From DATAZK01 sp963731205 (lineage in GTDB: Bacteria > Actinomycetota > Actinomycetes > Frankiales > Frankiaceae): a stretch of DNA of 64,000 nt. The notes beneath the pieces are model-generated. The model worked only from the letters and a program-made list of their open reading frames with translations, did not search any database and was not told the origin of the DNA. Shown one piece after another: positions 53,985 to 63,169 of this stretch (positions are counted from its first letter, which is position 1; each line of letters opens with the position of its first letter). The position numbers and the translations under genes were made by a program. Location of the stretch: contig CAVSUJ010000001.1 of NCBI GenBank assembly GCA_963731205.1, positions 1,798,001-1,862,000 on the forward strand. The letters run 5' to 3'.

Positions 53985-54574
53985 TCGGTGCCGTCCGGGA
54001 CGCCGAAGCCGCTGGCCGGCCGGGAGAACACTTCCCGCAGCATCGGCACGAAGGTGTCGATCGGCAGGGTGTCGTAGGCGGGGTCGAAGGACTCCTGGTC
54101 CCAGGCGCCGCAGAAATGCGCTGCGGCGTCGAAGAAGGGACTCCCGCGGTAGCGCTCGCGAGTGTCTCGATCGAGGCCGATCCGGTCCCAGTAGTGGTAG
54201 CCCTGGAAGACGCCGTGGTGGCGAACCACCCACGTCGCCTCGTCGTCGAGGTAGGGCGAGACGACGGCAGCGGCCAGCTCACTGTGGTTGGCCGGCGCGA
54301 TGGGGTCACCGACGTCATGCAAAAGGGCCGCCACCACCATGTCGGTACGCGCCCCTTCGCGGTGAGCGCGGGAAGCCGTCTGCAGCGAATGCTCGTAGCG
54401 GTCGACCGCGTAGCCGAGGGTCGGGCCCTTGAGCGCATCCAGCATGCCGATGACGGCGTCGAGCAGATGGCCGTGCAAATGCTTCTGGGCTTCGCCGACG
54501 ATCACAGCGAGTTCCTCGGCCGTGGCGTCATCCATCCGCGTGAAGGTCACCTGTGTCGTCGTCTGCGTCGTCAT
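53981..54574 (-). CDS. HD-domain protein, predicted mixed-valence diiron oxygenase-like
   Basis: 197 residues. Six possible metal ligands can be placed: His62 (RYEHSLQTA), His86-Asp87 (ALLHDVGD), His97 (PANHSEL), His119 or 120 (VRHHGVF) and Asp159 (GAWDQESF). This spacing resembles the PhnZ/MIOX group of HD proteins, which hold two irons and cleave C-C or C-P bonds with O2, more than the HD phosphohydrolases. GYHYW lies near the expected substrate pocket. First gene of an operon with an SDR and an atypical ADH. The diiron assignment is inference from residue pattern. Confidence 0.7.
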   Translation of the reverse strand: MTTQTTTQVTFTRMDDATAEELAVIVGEAQKHLHGHLLDAVIGMLDALKGPTLGYAVDRYEHSLQTASRAHREGARTDMVVAALLHDVGDPIAPANHSELAAAVVSPYLDDEATWVVRHHGVFQGYHYWDRIGLDRDTRERYRGSPFFDAAAHFCGAWDQESFDPAYDTLPIDTFVPMLREVFSRPASGFGVPDGTE

Positions 54575-54686
54575 CTGCGATCACCGTCCCGTGCGCTCGT
54601 CGTGCCGTCGCTTCACTGAGCCGACAGCATAGATCCGCGGCCTCGGGCGCCTGACCTGGCGTGCGCCTCAGCCGCAGGCGGCAGTC

Positions 54687-55388
54687 TCAGGGGTGAGCTG
54701 ACTTCGGTGTCGCGGATGTCAACGACGCGAAGACGATGACGTCATCGGTGTAGTGGCCGGTGTTGCTGTCGAAGGACCCACCACAGGTGATGAGCCTGAG
54801 GTCGGCGCGGTTGGTGTTGCCGTAGACGAGCTGGGTGGGAAAGGCCGTCTTGTGGTAGCGGCTGACGTCCGTGATCGTGAAGATCGCGACGCTGCCGTCC
54901 GCACGTGCGACGTCCACGGTGTCCCCGCGCTGCAGGGCGCCCAGCCGGTAGAAGACCGAGGGCCCGTCGGCTGCGGAATCGACGTGTCCGGCGATCACCG
55001 CTGGGCCCAGAGCACCCGGTGTGGGTGAGTACTTGTACCAGCCGGCGCTGTTGTACGTCGGTCCCGGTGGCGGCACCTCGAGAGCGCCGGCCGCAGTTCG
55101 CCCCAGCTGCAACAGCGTGGACTTCACTTTGATCGCAGGGATGGTGACGGACAGCGGAGTGGAGGCGGCCATCACCGGGCCGATGGTGGTCGGCGTTGCC
55201 GGCGCTGGGGAGGGCCGCACAATGACGGCCGTTGACGCAGGTGCGGACAACGGTGGCTCTGGGGCGTGGTGCTGGTTGAAGCCGACCAGCGCGATGGAGG
55301 CGGTTCCGCCCAGCGCGAGAAGGCCGGTAACCACCGCGGCGATGAGGCCGCGGTGGTTACCGGTGACTGGCTTATGGGGCATACGCAT
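54687..55388 (-). CDS. Class F sortase
   Basis: 233 residues. N-terminal membrane anchor (LIAAVVTGLLALGGTASIAL), Pro/Ser-rich linker, then the sortase domain from about 80: VTIPAIKVKSTLLQLG, catalytic His135 in VIAGHVDS, catalytic Cys202 in LITCGGSFD. No arginine occurs after Cys202 (the tail is GHYTDDVIVFASLTS), so the usual transition-state Arg must be elsewhere, e.g. Arg198, or absent. Extracellular transpeptidase. It lies 10 bp after the repeat surface protein gene, its likely substrate. Confidence 0.85.
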   Translation of the reverse strand: MRMPHKPVTGNHRGLIAAVVTGLLALGGTASIALVGFNQHHAPEPPLSAPASTAVIVRPSPAPATPTTIGPVMAASTPLSVTIPAIKVKSTLLQLGRTAAGALEVPPPGPTYNSAGWYKYSPTPGALGPAVIAGHVDSAADGPSVFYRLGALQRGDTVDVARADGSVAIFTITDVSRYHKTAFPTQLVYGNTNRADLRLITCGGSFDSNTGHYTDDVIVFASLTSATPKSAHP

Positions 55389-55398
55389 TACGGCGAAA

Positions 55399-56451
55399 TC
55401 AGCTGCCGTGATTGAAGCGCCGGCTGAGCCCGGCGCTGAAGGCCGCTGCCACGAAGAGCAGCAGACCGGCGAGCAGGAGTCCCATGTGCTGAAGACCGGA
55501 AGTACTGCCGCCACCGGTCTGGACGCCGCCGGAGGGCACGAGCGCCACCTGCGAAGCGGCCGGTGATGCTGATCCCGCGAGCGTGGCGGGCAGCGTCGGG
55601 GTACTCGCCGAAATCCCTGTGCCTGTCGGGGTTCCCGGTGATGTCGAGGCGGTCGGAGTCGCCAGCGTCCCCGGTGCGGTGGGAACTGCTGACGCGGGCG
55701 CCGTCGGCACAGCTGTGGTCGGCGCCGCGGTAGGCGCCGTAATCGGTGCACCGACGACGTTGTTGTCGTTGCTCAGGCTGACGGTGCAGGTGAGGAACGA
55801 GCCCCCGCCGGTCGCGGTGCCGTTGCACTGGTTGACGCTGACGGGCAGCGCCGCGGTGACGGTGGAACTCGTGTCCATGGAGCAGTTGATCCCGCCGCCG
55901 CCACCGGTCACAGAGCCATTGCACTGGGTTACGGGAGCGCCGCTCGTACTAGCGATGGTGCAAAGATCTGCCGTTCCTGCACCGCTCGAGCCCACACATT
56001 GGTTCAGCGTCGCGGGCGTCACGGCCGAGGGGTTCGGACTTATGTGATTGCGGATGACGACATTGCAGATGACCACTGCGGCCGACTGGGTCGCCGATCC
56101 GTTGCACTGCGCCACGTTGGTGACGACATCAGGCGACGTCGACGACACTGCCGTTCCGCTGCACGGGTTCAGCGAGCAGACGAGGGAGACGGTGGTTCGT
56201 GAACTGGTCACCCCGTTGTCGACGTAGTTGTCGACCGTCACGTCGCACGTGATGGTGCTTTCAGCGCCAAGAGCGCCGGAAAGCCTGCCGTTGCACTGGC
56301 TGATGCCGGCACTGGCGGCCTGCGCTCCGGCGGGAGCCAGGATGCCGATCACCGAGAACGCGATGAGCAACGCCCCGACAATCATGGCGAACAGGCGCCC
56401 GCCCTGTCGGCGAGAGGACACGGACGGACGCACGGTTGCGAGAGAGCTCAT
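55399..56451 (-). CDS. Cysteine-repeat surface protein, probable sortase substrate
   Basis: 350 residues. Signal peptide (RRQGGRLFAMIVGALLIAFS, cleavage likely after AGAQA). Five repeats follow, each starting Q-C-N-G or similar and holding a second Cys 13-18 residues later: ISQCNGRLSG, VAQCNGSATQ, LNQCVGSSGA, VTQCNGSVTG and VNQCNGTATG. Then a 70-residue Thr/Pro/Ala-rich stalk, TPTLPATLAGS (a possible sorting motif), Gly-rich linker, a transmembrane helix GLLLAGLLLFVAAAFSAGLS and RRFNHGS. Paired with the class F sortase gene 10 bp downstream. Function unknown; adhesin or coat protein is inferred. Confidence 0.75.
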   Translation of the reverse strand: MSSLATVRPSVSSRRQGGRLFAMIVGALLIAFSVIGILAPAGAQAASAGISQCNGRLSGALGAESTITCDVTVDNYVDNGVTSSRTTVSLVCSLNPCSGTAVSSTSPDVVTNVAQCNGSATQSAAVVICNVVIRNHISPNPSAVTPATLNQCVGSSGAGTADLCTIASTSGAPVTQCNGSVTGGGGGINCSMDTSSTVTAALPVSVNQCNGTATGGGSFLTCTVSLSNDNNVVGAPITAPTAAPTTAVPTAPASAVPTAPGTLATPTASTSPGTPTGTGISASTPTLPATLAGSASPAASQVALVPSGGVQTGGGSTSGLQHMGLLLAGLLLFVAAAFSAGLSRRFNHGS

Positions 56452-56642
56452 AGAGCCACGGCCTGTCTGAATGACGCGTCGAGCCCCAAATGGGCGACCA
56501 GGCACGGGGTGAGGCGCAACCGGTGAGATCCGATTTACGCGTGGAGCAACACTCCCTGCATCGTCCCCGTCGGGTAGCGACTTAAGTCCTTCTTTGGCGG
56601 GCCTTGCGCCAGTTGCGCCTGCCGAGCCCGGGCGCGCGTTCT

Positions 56643-57158
56643 TCAGCCGAGGTAGATCGACCTGACCCGCGCCAGTTCAGCAGCATTGGGCGCCAGGTAG
56701 GCACCGGTGATCGACGCGTGCATGACACCCACCTCGTCATGACCGAGACCGAGAGCGTGGCCGAACTCGTGGGCCACGTCCTGCAGCGTCTCCCAGCCGT
56801 TCATCTTGGGATTGTCGGCGAGCTGGATGGTCACCGTTTCCGGTCCCGTGGAGACCGGGCGCGAGGTCAGGCCGACCCGGTTGCCGCCGAGCGAGCTCAC
56901 CTCGGTGAAACGCACGCAGTTGACATCGGGGGCACACCGCCCGAAGGTGACCGGCACCTGCCAGCTGGTGACCGCCTGGGCGATGGGCCAGGACGACGTG
57001 GTGTCGTCCTCGATGATGAGGCGCGGGTACTGGCCGGCCTTGTGGGCCAGGGCACTTCCCCATGTGACCGTTCCGGCATCGCTCGTTGCGAAGGTCGAGC
57101 ATCCGGTGACCGCCGTTGCGGTGGCGATCAGTCCGGCAAGGATGAGTTGGCGCTTCAC
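56643..57158 (-). CDS. Matrixin-like zinc metalloprotease lipoprotein
   Basis: 171 residues. Lipobox VTGC with Cys20. The zinc motif is complete: HEFGHALGLGHD (His130, Glu131, His134, His140), followed by a Met-turn VGVMHAS (Met146), as in the M10 matrixin/metzincin clan. SSWPIAQAVTSWQ near the start is typical for these domains. No propeptide cysteine switch is visible. It would be anchored outside the membrane. Lies beside the surface protein and sortase genes, so it may process surface proteins; that is inference. Confidence 0.8.
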   Translation of the reverse strand: MKRQLILAGLIATATAVTGCSTFATSDAGTVTWGSALAHKAGQYPRLIIEDDTTSSWPIAQAVTSWQVPVTFGRCAPDVNCVRFTEVSSLGGNRVGLTSRPVSTGPETVTIQLADNPKMNGWETLQDVAHEFGHALGLGHDEVGVMHASITGAYLAPNAAELARVRSIYLG

Positions 57159-57236
57159 GGTGCTCCGCAGACGTCATGGCGCAGATCAACTGAGCCGGGA
57201 CGCGAATGCGCGTAGCGGCCGAGTCAGAACCGGCGG

Positions 57237-57258
57237 CCGACCTTGCGAGCAAGGTCGG
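57237..57258 (-). terminator. Hairpin after the enoyl-CoA hydratase gene
   Basis: CCGACCTTGC (57237-57246) and GCAAGGTCGG (57249-57258) are perfect reverse complements around two bases. It lies between the hydratase 3' end and the metalloprotease start, the expected place to end the exporter-hydratase transcript. Confidence 0.55.
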
Positions 57259-57447
57259 CGGGGCCGATCACTGGACGAAGGCTGCACTACGAGTGGCCGG
57301 TGCCACGGTGCGATGAAGCAAGGTGTCGCGAACCGACCGGCGCCCTGTCCTCACAAAGACAACGGGGCGGGGCGCGGAAATGGTGCGTCCGGGGAATGTG
57401 AGCTGCACTACGCCCTCACGCAGCCGCGATGCACCATGCTCCTGCCC

Positions 57448-58218
57448 TCAGCTCCCCTCGTAACGCGGTGGCCGCTTCTCCAGGAACGCCGAGACACCTT
57501 CGGCGAAATCAGCAGTGCGAAACAGTGAGATGAGTTCGGCCATGACGTGATGGCCATTGGCTTCGAAGGTCGCGTCCTGCCCGAGACGCATGAGCCGCTT
57601 GTTTGCTCTGACCGCGAGCGGCGCTTGGGTCGCGAGCTCGCCCGCCCACTGGGCGACCACCGCCTCGAACTTCGCGTCAGGGACGACGAGATTCACCAGG
57701 CCCAGCCTGGCCAGCTCGGCCGCGTCGAGCTTGCGCCCGAGCAGCAGCACCTCACACGCCTTCTGCCAGCCGACGAGCCTCGGTAGAAGCCACGTCCCGC
57801 CGCTCTCGGCCACGGCAGCCCGCCTGATGGGCGGCGTGAGACTGGCGGACTCCGACGCGATGACGAGATCGCATCCCAGGGCGAGATCCATTCCGTAGCC
57901 GGCGGCCGGACCGTTCAGCGCACACAGCACCGGCGTCTCGATACGCCGGAGCACGAACGGTGGCGAATCCTCGATGCGGAACGCGCCGGCGCTGCCACCC
58001 AGTTCGTTGTCGCCGGCGGACTGCAGATCGAGTCCCGCACAGAACCCACGACCCGCACCGGTCAACACGATGACGCGAACGTCGCGATCGGTGTCGAACT
58101 CCACGAACAGCTTCGACAGCTGATCCAGCATCGCCCCGCTGATCGCGTTGAGCCGCTCCGGACGGTTGAGCGTGATCGTCGCGACATGTTCGCGCCGGCT
58201 GATCAGGACGTCACTCAT
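57448..58218 (-). CDS. Enoyl-CoA hydratase/isomerase family protein
   Basis: 256 residues from ATG 58218, with GGGAGAAG before it; an upstream extension overlaps the ABC gene. Crotonase fold: ATITLNRPERLNAISGAM, the oxyanion loop FCAGLDLQSAG, CALNGPAAGYGMDLALGCDL for the second oxyanion contact, and AVAESGGTWLLPRLVG with a Glu in the catalytic position. The first Glu is not obvious in the usual place (GMDLALG), so hydratase versus isomerase cannot be decided. Acts on acyl-CoA substrates. Follows the ABC exporter genes on the same strand. Confidence 0.82.
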   Translation of the reverse strand: MSDVLISRREHVATITLNRPERLNAISGAMLDQLSKLFVEFDTDRDVRVIVLTGAGRGFCAGLDLQSAGDNELGGSAGAFRIEDSPPFVLRRIETPVLCALNGPAAGYGMDLALGCDLVIASESASLTPPIRRAAVAESGGTWLLPRLVGWQKACEVLLLGRKLDAAELARLGLVNLVVPDAKFEAVVAQWAGELATQAPLAVRANKRLMRLGQDATFEANGHHVMAELISLFRTADFAEGVSAFLEKRPPRYEGS

Positions 58219-58243
58219 CTGCTTCTCCCCCGTCGTGACTGCC

Positions 58244-60109
58244 TCAGTCTTCTTCGGCCAGCGGTGCGACGAACTGCGACTCATACAGCCGCGCGTATGC
58301 ACCCTGATGCGCGAGCAATTCCTGGTGTGAGCCCTGCTCGACGATCTGCCCGTGTTCCATGACGAGGATGGTGTCGGCGCCGCGGATGGTGGAGAGCCGG
58401 TGGGCGATGACGAAGCTGGTACGCGATGAGCGCAAGCGGTTCATGGCTTCCTGGATCTGGACCTCGGTGCGGGTGTCCACCGAGCTGGTCGCCTCGTCGA
58501 GAATGAGGATGGGACGGTCGGCCAGGAATGCCCGCGCGATGGTGAGCAGCTGCTTCTGCCCGGCGCTGATGTTGTCGGCCTCCTCGTTGATGACCGTCTC
58601 GTACCCGTCCGGCAGCGAGTGCACGAAGCGGTCCACGTAGGTCGCACGCGCGGCCGCCAGCACCTCGTCGTCGGACGCATCGGGCCGTCCGTAGCGGATG
58701 TTTTCGCGGATGCTCGCCCCGAAGAGCCAGGTGTCCTGCAGCACCATCCCGAGCTGGCTGCGAAGGTCTGCGCGCGGCATGGTGGTGATGTCGATTCCAT
58801 TGACCGTGATGCGGCCGTCGTCGGTGTCGTAGAAACGCATCAGCAGGTTCACCAGCGTGGTCTTGCCGGCGCCCGTCGGCCCCACGATGGCGATGGTCTC
58901 GCCCGGCTCGGCGACCAGATCGAGCGACTCGATCAGCGGCACGTCCTTGCGATAGGAGAAGTGCACGGCCTCGAACGCGACCCGGCCGCGCGGGCCCGCT
59001 CCCGCCTCGACCGGCTGCGGATCCGGCTGCTCCTCCTCGGCATCCAGGAACTCAAAGACCCGCTCCAGCGAGGCCAGCCCCGACTGGAAGATGTTCAGCA
59101 TCGAGCCGATCTGCGTCAGCGGCATCGCAAACGACCGCGAATACTGCAGGAACGCCTGGATGTCACCGATCGAGATCGCCCCTGAGGAGACGCGCAGTCC
59201 GCCGACGACCGCGACGAGGACGTACTGCACGTTGCTGAGGAACATCGTCAGCGGCATCATCAGGCTGGCCAGGAATTGAGCACCCGCCGAGGCATGGAAG
59301 AGCTCGTCGTTGGTGGTGCGGAAGCGGGCTTCCACGTCGGCCTGGCGGCCGAAGGCCTTGACGATGCTGTGGCCGGTGAAGGTCTCCTCGACGATCGTGT
59401 TGAGCGCCCCCGTGACCCGCCACTGCGCCAGGTAGCGCGGCCGGGCCCGCTTGGCCACGGTGCGCATGGTGAAGATGGAGGCGGGCACGATGATGAGCGC
59501 CACCGCCGCCAGAAGCGGTGAGAGCAACAGCATCGCGATGAAGACGGCCACGATGAGAAAGACCGCGTTCAGCAGCTGGCTGAGCGTCTGCTGCAGGCTC
59601 TGGGCGATGTTGTCGATGTCGTTGGTCACGCGGCTGAGCAGATCGCCGCGCGAGAAGCGATCGATGTAGCTCAGCGGGAGACGATGGATCTTGTCCTCCA
59701 CGCTCGAACGCAGGCGCTGCATGAGTCGCTGCACGATGCCGGCGAGCAGGTAGGCGGCGAGCAGCGTGCACAGCATGGAGCCGACGTAGACACCGACCGC
59801 TTCGCCGAGCACGCCGTGCAGCTCGGCGAAATTCATCCGGTGGGTGCGGACCCCGTCGACGATCAGGTCGGTGCCGTGACCGAGCACCCGGGGGCCGAGC
59901 ACGTTGAGGATGACGCCGCCGATCGACGCCAGGATGACGAGCCCCACCAGCAGCCGTTCGGAGCCGAGCAGCCGGGCGAGCCGGCTGACGACCTTTTTCA
60001 GATCCTTCGACCGCTCCGGCGGGACGCCGACCGCGCCGAACCGCCCGACCGGGCGGGGGTTGTTGGCCGCGGGCGGTCCGTCGTCACGGCGATCGTCGAC
60101 GGCGGTCAT
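58244..60109 (-). CDS. ABC exporter half-transporter (canonical ATPase site)
   Basis: 621 residues: a polar N-terminal extension, six transmembrane helices (about 60-340) and a nucleotide-binding domain. Walker A is GPTGAGKTTLVN, Walker B LILDEATSSVD with the catalytic Glu, signature NISAGQKQLL (A instead of G), H-loop AHRLSTI. The start overlaps the stop of its partner gene (ATGA). Together they form a heterodimeric type IV exporter, like LmrCD or TM287/288, for drugs or lipids. Confidence 0.9.
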   Translation of the reverse strand: MTAVDDRRDDGPPAANNPRPVGRFGAVGVPPERSKDLKKVVSRLARLLGSERLLVGLVILASIGGVILNVLGPRVLGHGTDLIVDGVRTHRMNFAELHGVLGEAVGVYVGSMLCTLLAAYLLAGIVQRLMQRLRSSVEDKIHRLPLSYIDRFSRGDLLSRVTNDIDNIAQSLQQTLSQLLNAVFLIVAVFIAMLLLSPLLAAVALIIVPASIFTMRTVAKRARPRYLAQWRVTGALNTIVEETFTGHSIVKAFGRQADVEARFRTTNDELFHASAGAQFLASLMMPLTMFLSNVQYVLVAVVGGLRVSSGAISIGDIQAFLQYSRSFAMPLTQIGSMLNIFQSGLASLERVFEFLDAEEEQPDPQPVEAGAGPRGRVAFEAVHFSYRKDVPLIESLDLVAEPGETIAIVGPTGAGKTTLVNLLMRFYDTDDGRITVNGIDITTMPRADLRSQLGMVLQDTWLFGASIRENIRYGRPDASDDEVLAAARATYVDRFVHSLPDGYETVINEEADNISAGQKQLLTIARAFLADRPILILDEATSSVDTRTEVQIQEAMNRLRSSRTSFVIAHRLSTIRGADTILVMEHGQIVEQGSHQELLAHQGAYARLYESQFVAPLAEED

Positions 60110-61839
60110 GCCGGCTCCGGAGCACCGAGTTGGGAAGCGACGATCTCGGCGTAGCTCGGGCAGGTCAGGCGCAGGTCCGCATCAGTGCCATTGCCGACCA
60201 GTTGCCCGTCCTCGAGGACCAGGATCCGATCGGCGGAGGTGATGGTGGAGACCCGCTGGGCGACGATCAGCACGGCGCTGTTGACCGTGTAGGGCTTGAG
60301 CGCGGCTCGCAGCCGCGCGTCCGTCGTCAGGTCGAGCGCCGAGAACGAGTCGTCGAAGAGGTAGACGTCAGGCCGCCGTACCAGCGCACGCGCGATCGCC
60401 AGCCGCTGGCGCTGCCCACCGGAGACGTTGGTGCCGCCCTGCTCGATGTGAGCATCGAGCCCGCCCTTCATGCGCCGCACAAAGTCCGCGGCTTGGGCGA
60501 TCTCCAGGGCCTCCCACATCTGCTGCTCGGACGCCCCGGGCAGCCCGTCGCGCAGGTTCGACGCGATCGTCCCGCTGAACAGGTACGGGCGCTGCGGCAC
60601 CAGCCCGATGCGTGTCCACAGATCCTGGGTGTCGAGCTCGCGAACATCAGTGCCGCCGAGCCGCACCGACCCGCCGGTCACGTCGAACAGCCGTGGAATC
60701 AGTTGGAGCAGGGTCGTCTTGCCCGCGCCGGTGCTGCCGACGATCGCGGTCGTCTCTCCGGGAGCCGTCTGGAACGAGATGTCATCGAGAACGGAGTGCT
60801 CTGCACCCGGATAGTGGAACGAGACCCCGCGGAACGCGATCGCGACAGCACCGGGCGCCATGGGACGCGGATGGGCGGGCGCCACCACCGTGGAGTCGGT
60901 GTCGATGACCTCCTGGATGCGGCCGGCCGAAACGGCAGCGCGCGGAACCATGGAGATGGTGAAGGTCGCGAGCATCACCGCCATGAGGATCTGGATGAGA
61001 TACGACAGATAGGCGACCAGCGACCCCACCTGCAGATGCCCCGAATCGATGCGTGACGCACCCAGCCAGAGCACCGCCACGCTGGCGACGTTGACCACCA
61101 GATTCACCAGCGGAAAAGTCCACGCCATCAGGCGACTCGCCCGCAATGCCGTCTCCGTCAGGCCGGCATTGGCGCTCGCGAATCGAGTGCGCTCCTCCGG
61201 CTCCCGCACGAACGCACGGATCACCCGGATACCGGTGATCTGCTCACGCAATATGCGGTTGATCCCGTCCAGGCGGACCTGCATCAGCCGGAACGACGGG
61301 ACCATCCGGCCGACGATCGATCCGAGCAGGATTGCCGCTGCGGGGATCGCGACCGCCAGGATGACCGACAGGCCGACGTCCTGGTGCAGCGCAAGAATCA
61401 CTCCGACGATGATCGTCAACGGGGCGCCGACGGCCATGGTGCACGTCATCGCCACGAGCAGCTGCACCTGCTGGACATCGTTGGTGATGCGGGTGATGAG
61501 CGATGGGGCGCCGAAGACGCCGACCTCACGAGCCGAATAGCCGGTCACCGTGTGGAAGAGCCCGCCTCGCACGTCGCGGCCGAAGCCCATCGCCACCTGC
61601 GCGCCCAGATAGACCGCGCCTGAGGCGAAGACCACCTGCACCAGGGAGAGACCCAGCATCAGGCCGCCCACGCGCCGGATGTAGCCGTTGTCGTGCGCCA
61701 GGATCCCGTGATCGATGATGCGGGCGCTGAGGGTCGGCAGCGCGAGGGTGGCCACCGTCTGGACCGCCTGCAGCAGCACCAGGAGCGAAAGGCGGCGGCG
61801 ATAGACACCGAGCCTTTCGCGAAGGAGTTTCAGCAGCAC
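60106..61839 (-). CDS. ABC exporter half-transporter (degenerate ATPase site)
   Basis: 577 residues: six transmembrane helices and an ATPase domain. Walker A GSTGAGKTTLLQL and signature NVSGGQRQRLAIARA are normal, but Walker B reads YLFDDSFSALD, with Asp where the catalytic Glu should be, and the H-loop is AQRVSTI (Gln for His). This asymmetry is characteristic of heterodimeric exporters: this subunit gives the degenerate site and the next gene the active one. GTG start; no substrate clue. Confidence 0.9.
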   Translation of the reverse strand: MLLKLLRERLGVYRRRLSLLVLLQAVQTVATLALPTLSARIIDHGILAHDNGYIRRVGGLMLGLSLVQVVFASGAVYLGAQVAMGFGRDVRGGLFHTVTGYSAREVGVFGAPSLITRITNDVQQVQLLVAMTCTMAVGAPLTIIVGVILALHQDVGLSVILAVAIPAAAILLGSIVGRMVPSFRLMQVRLDGINRILREQITGIRVIRAFVREPEERTRFASANAGLTETALRASRLMAWTFPLVNLVVNVASVAVLWLGASRIDSGHLQVGSLVAYLSYLIQILMAVMLATFTISMVPRAAVSAGRIQEVIDTDSTVVAPAHPRPMAPGAVAIAFRGVSFHYPGAEHSVLDDISFQTAPGETTAIVGSTGAGKTTLLQLIPRLFDVTGGSVRLGGTDVRELDTQDLWTRIGLVPQRPYLFSGTIASNLRDGLPGASEQQMWEALEIAQAADFVRRMKGGLDAHIEQGGTNVSGGQRQRLAIARALVRRPDVYLFDDSFSALDLTTDARLRAALKPYTVNSAVLIVAQRVSTITSADRILVLEDGQLVGNGTDADLRLTCPSYAEIVASQLGAPEPA

Positions 61840-61965
61840 TCAGGTGACGTCCGTTCCCTCATTGCACGGCTCCTGGTTCTAGCACACGTGCAGAAAGGGC
61901 CCTGATCAATTTCTGTCGCCCCCTGGGTTCCGGCCCTGGAATCGGCCGGCAATAGCCTCTACGTC

Positions 61966-63147
61966 ATGACCACCACGCCTGAGGCGATCCGGGTGATCGA
62001 CGCCGACACGCACCTGACCGAGCCACACGACCTCTGGACCCGCAATGCACCCGCCGCGCTACGCGATCGCGTCCCGCAGGTTCGGGAGATCGACGGCACC
62101 CAGATGTGGACCGTCGACGGCATCACGCTGGGCCGGGCATCGGCCTCCTCCGTGGTGCATCGCGACGGCACGCGCAGCCGCGGAACGTCCTTCATCGGCT
62201 GGACTTTCGACGACGCGCATCCGGCCGCATACGACCCGATCGAGCGGTTGCGGGTCATGGACGAGGTGGGCGTCTGGGCCCAGATCGTCTACCCGAACGC
62301 TGCCGGGTTCGGCGGGCAGCGCTTCGGTTCCATCACCGACCCCGTCCTGAAGAACCTGTGCGCCACGCTCTACAACGACGCGATGCTCGAGCTGCAGGAG
62401 CAAGGCAAGGGCCGCCTCTTCCCGATGGCATTGCTGCCGTGGTGGGACGTGCAGGCATCGGTGGCTGAAGCCGAGCGCGCCGCCGCCATGGGACTTCGCG
62501 GCGTCAACATGACCAGCGACCCGCAGCAGGGCGGAGCGCCCGATCTGGCCGACAGGGCCTGGGATCCGCTCTGGGAGGTCTGCGCCGGCGCCGGGCTTCC
62601 GGTGAACTTCCACATCGGTGCGAGTGAGACGAGCCTGTCATGGTTCGGCAATTCGCCCTGGCCCTCGCAGGGCGACAATCAGCGGCTGGCCATCGGCTCG
62701 GCAATGATGTACCTGACCAACGCCCGGGTCATCGCCAACCTGATCTTCTCGGGACTGCTGGAACGCCATCCCGACATCAGCTTCGTGTCGGTCGAGAGCG
62801 GCATCGGGTGGATCCCGTTCATCCTCGAGGCGCTCACCCACCAGCAGAGCGAGCTACCGCCGGACGCGCTGGACTACATGACCCTCTCGCCGCTGGAGTA
62901 CTTCCGGCGCAACATGTATGCCTGCTTCTGGTTCGAGCAGCGCGACGTCGCCCACACCCTCGAACTGCTCGGCGCCGACAACATCCTTTTCGAAACCGAC
63001 TTTCCGCATCCGACCTGCCTCTACCCCGACAGCATGGCAGCCGCCGCTCCCGGTCTCGACGGCCTGACTGCGGACGTGCGACGCAAGGTGCTGCAGGACA
63101 ACGCGGCGAGCCTGTACCGCATCCCGCTTCCGGCAGTCGGCAGCTGA
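61966..63147 (+). CDS. Amidohydrolase (TIM-barrel metal-dependent hydrolase)
   Basis: 393 residues, PF04909 type. The N-terminal metal motif is VIDADTHLTEPHDLW (D-x-H), VNFHIGASE supplies the barrel His, SVESGIGWIPFILEAL and FETDFPHPTCLYPDS the late Asp. Such proteins in actinobacteria hydrolyse or decarboxylate ring-cleavage products. Intact, so a useful comparison for the frameshifted homologue at 10130-11387. Divergent from the exporter operon, converging with the other amidohydrolase gene. Confidence 0.85.
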   Translation: MTTTPEAIRVIDADTHLTEPHDLWTRNAPAALRDRVPQVREIDGTQMWTVDGITLGRASASSVVHRDGTRSRGTSFIGWTFDDAHPAAYDPIERLRVMDEVGVWAQIVYPNAAGFGGQRFGSITDPVLKNLCATLYNDAMLELQEQGKGRLFPMALLPWWDVQASVAEAERAAAMGLRGVNMTSDPQQGGAPDLADRAWDPLWEVCAGAGLPVNFHIGASETSLSWFGNSPWPSQGDNQRLAIGSAMMYLTNARVIANLIFSGLLERHPDISFVSVESGIGWIPFILEALTHQQSELPPDALDYMTLSPLEYFRRNMYACFWFEQRDVAHTLELLGADNILFETDFPHPTCLYPDSMAAAAPGLDGLTADVRRKVLQDNAASLYRIPLPAVGS

Positions 63148-63169
63148 CGAGACCGGTGCCAACCCGCGG

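Noticed and set aside
53981..54574. HD-type nucleotide phosphohydrolase involved in phage defence
   Set aside because: The ligand pattern and the redox-enzyme operon fit an oxygenase better, and no defence genes are nearby.
58244..61839. ABC pair as a bacteriocin or lantibiotic exporter
   Set aside because: No peptidase C39 domain, precursor peptide or modification genes; it is a common heterodimeric exporter.
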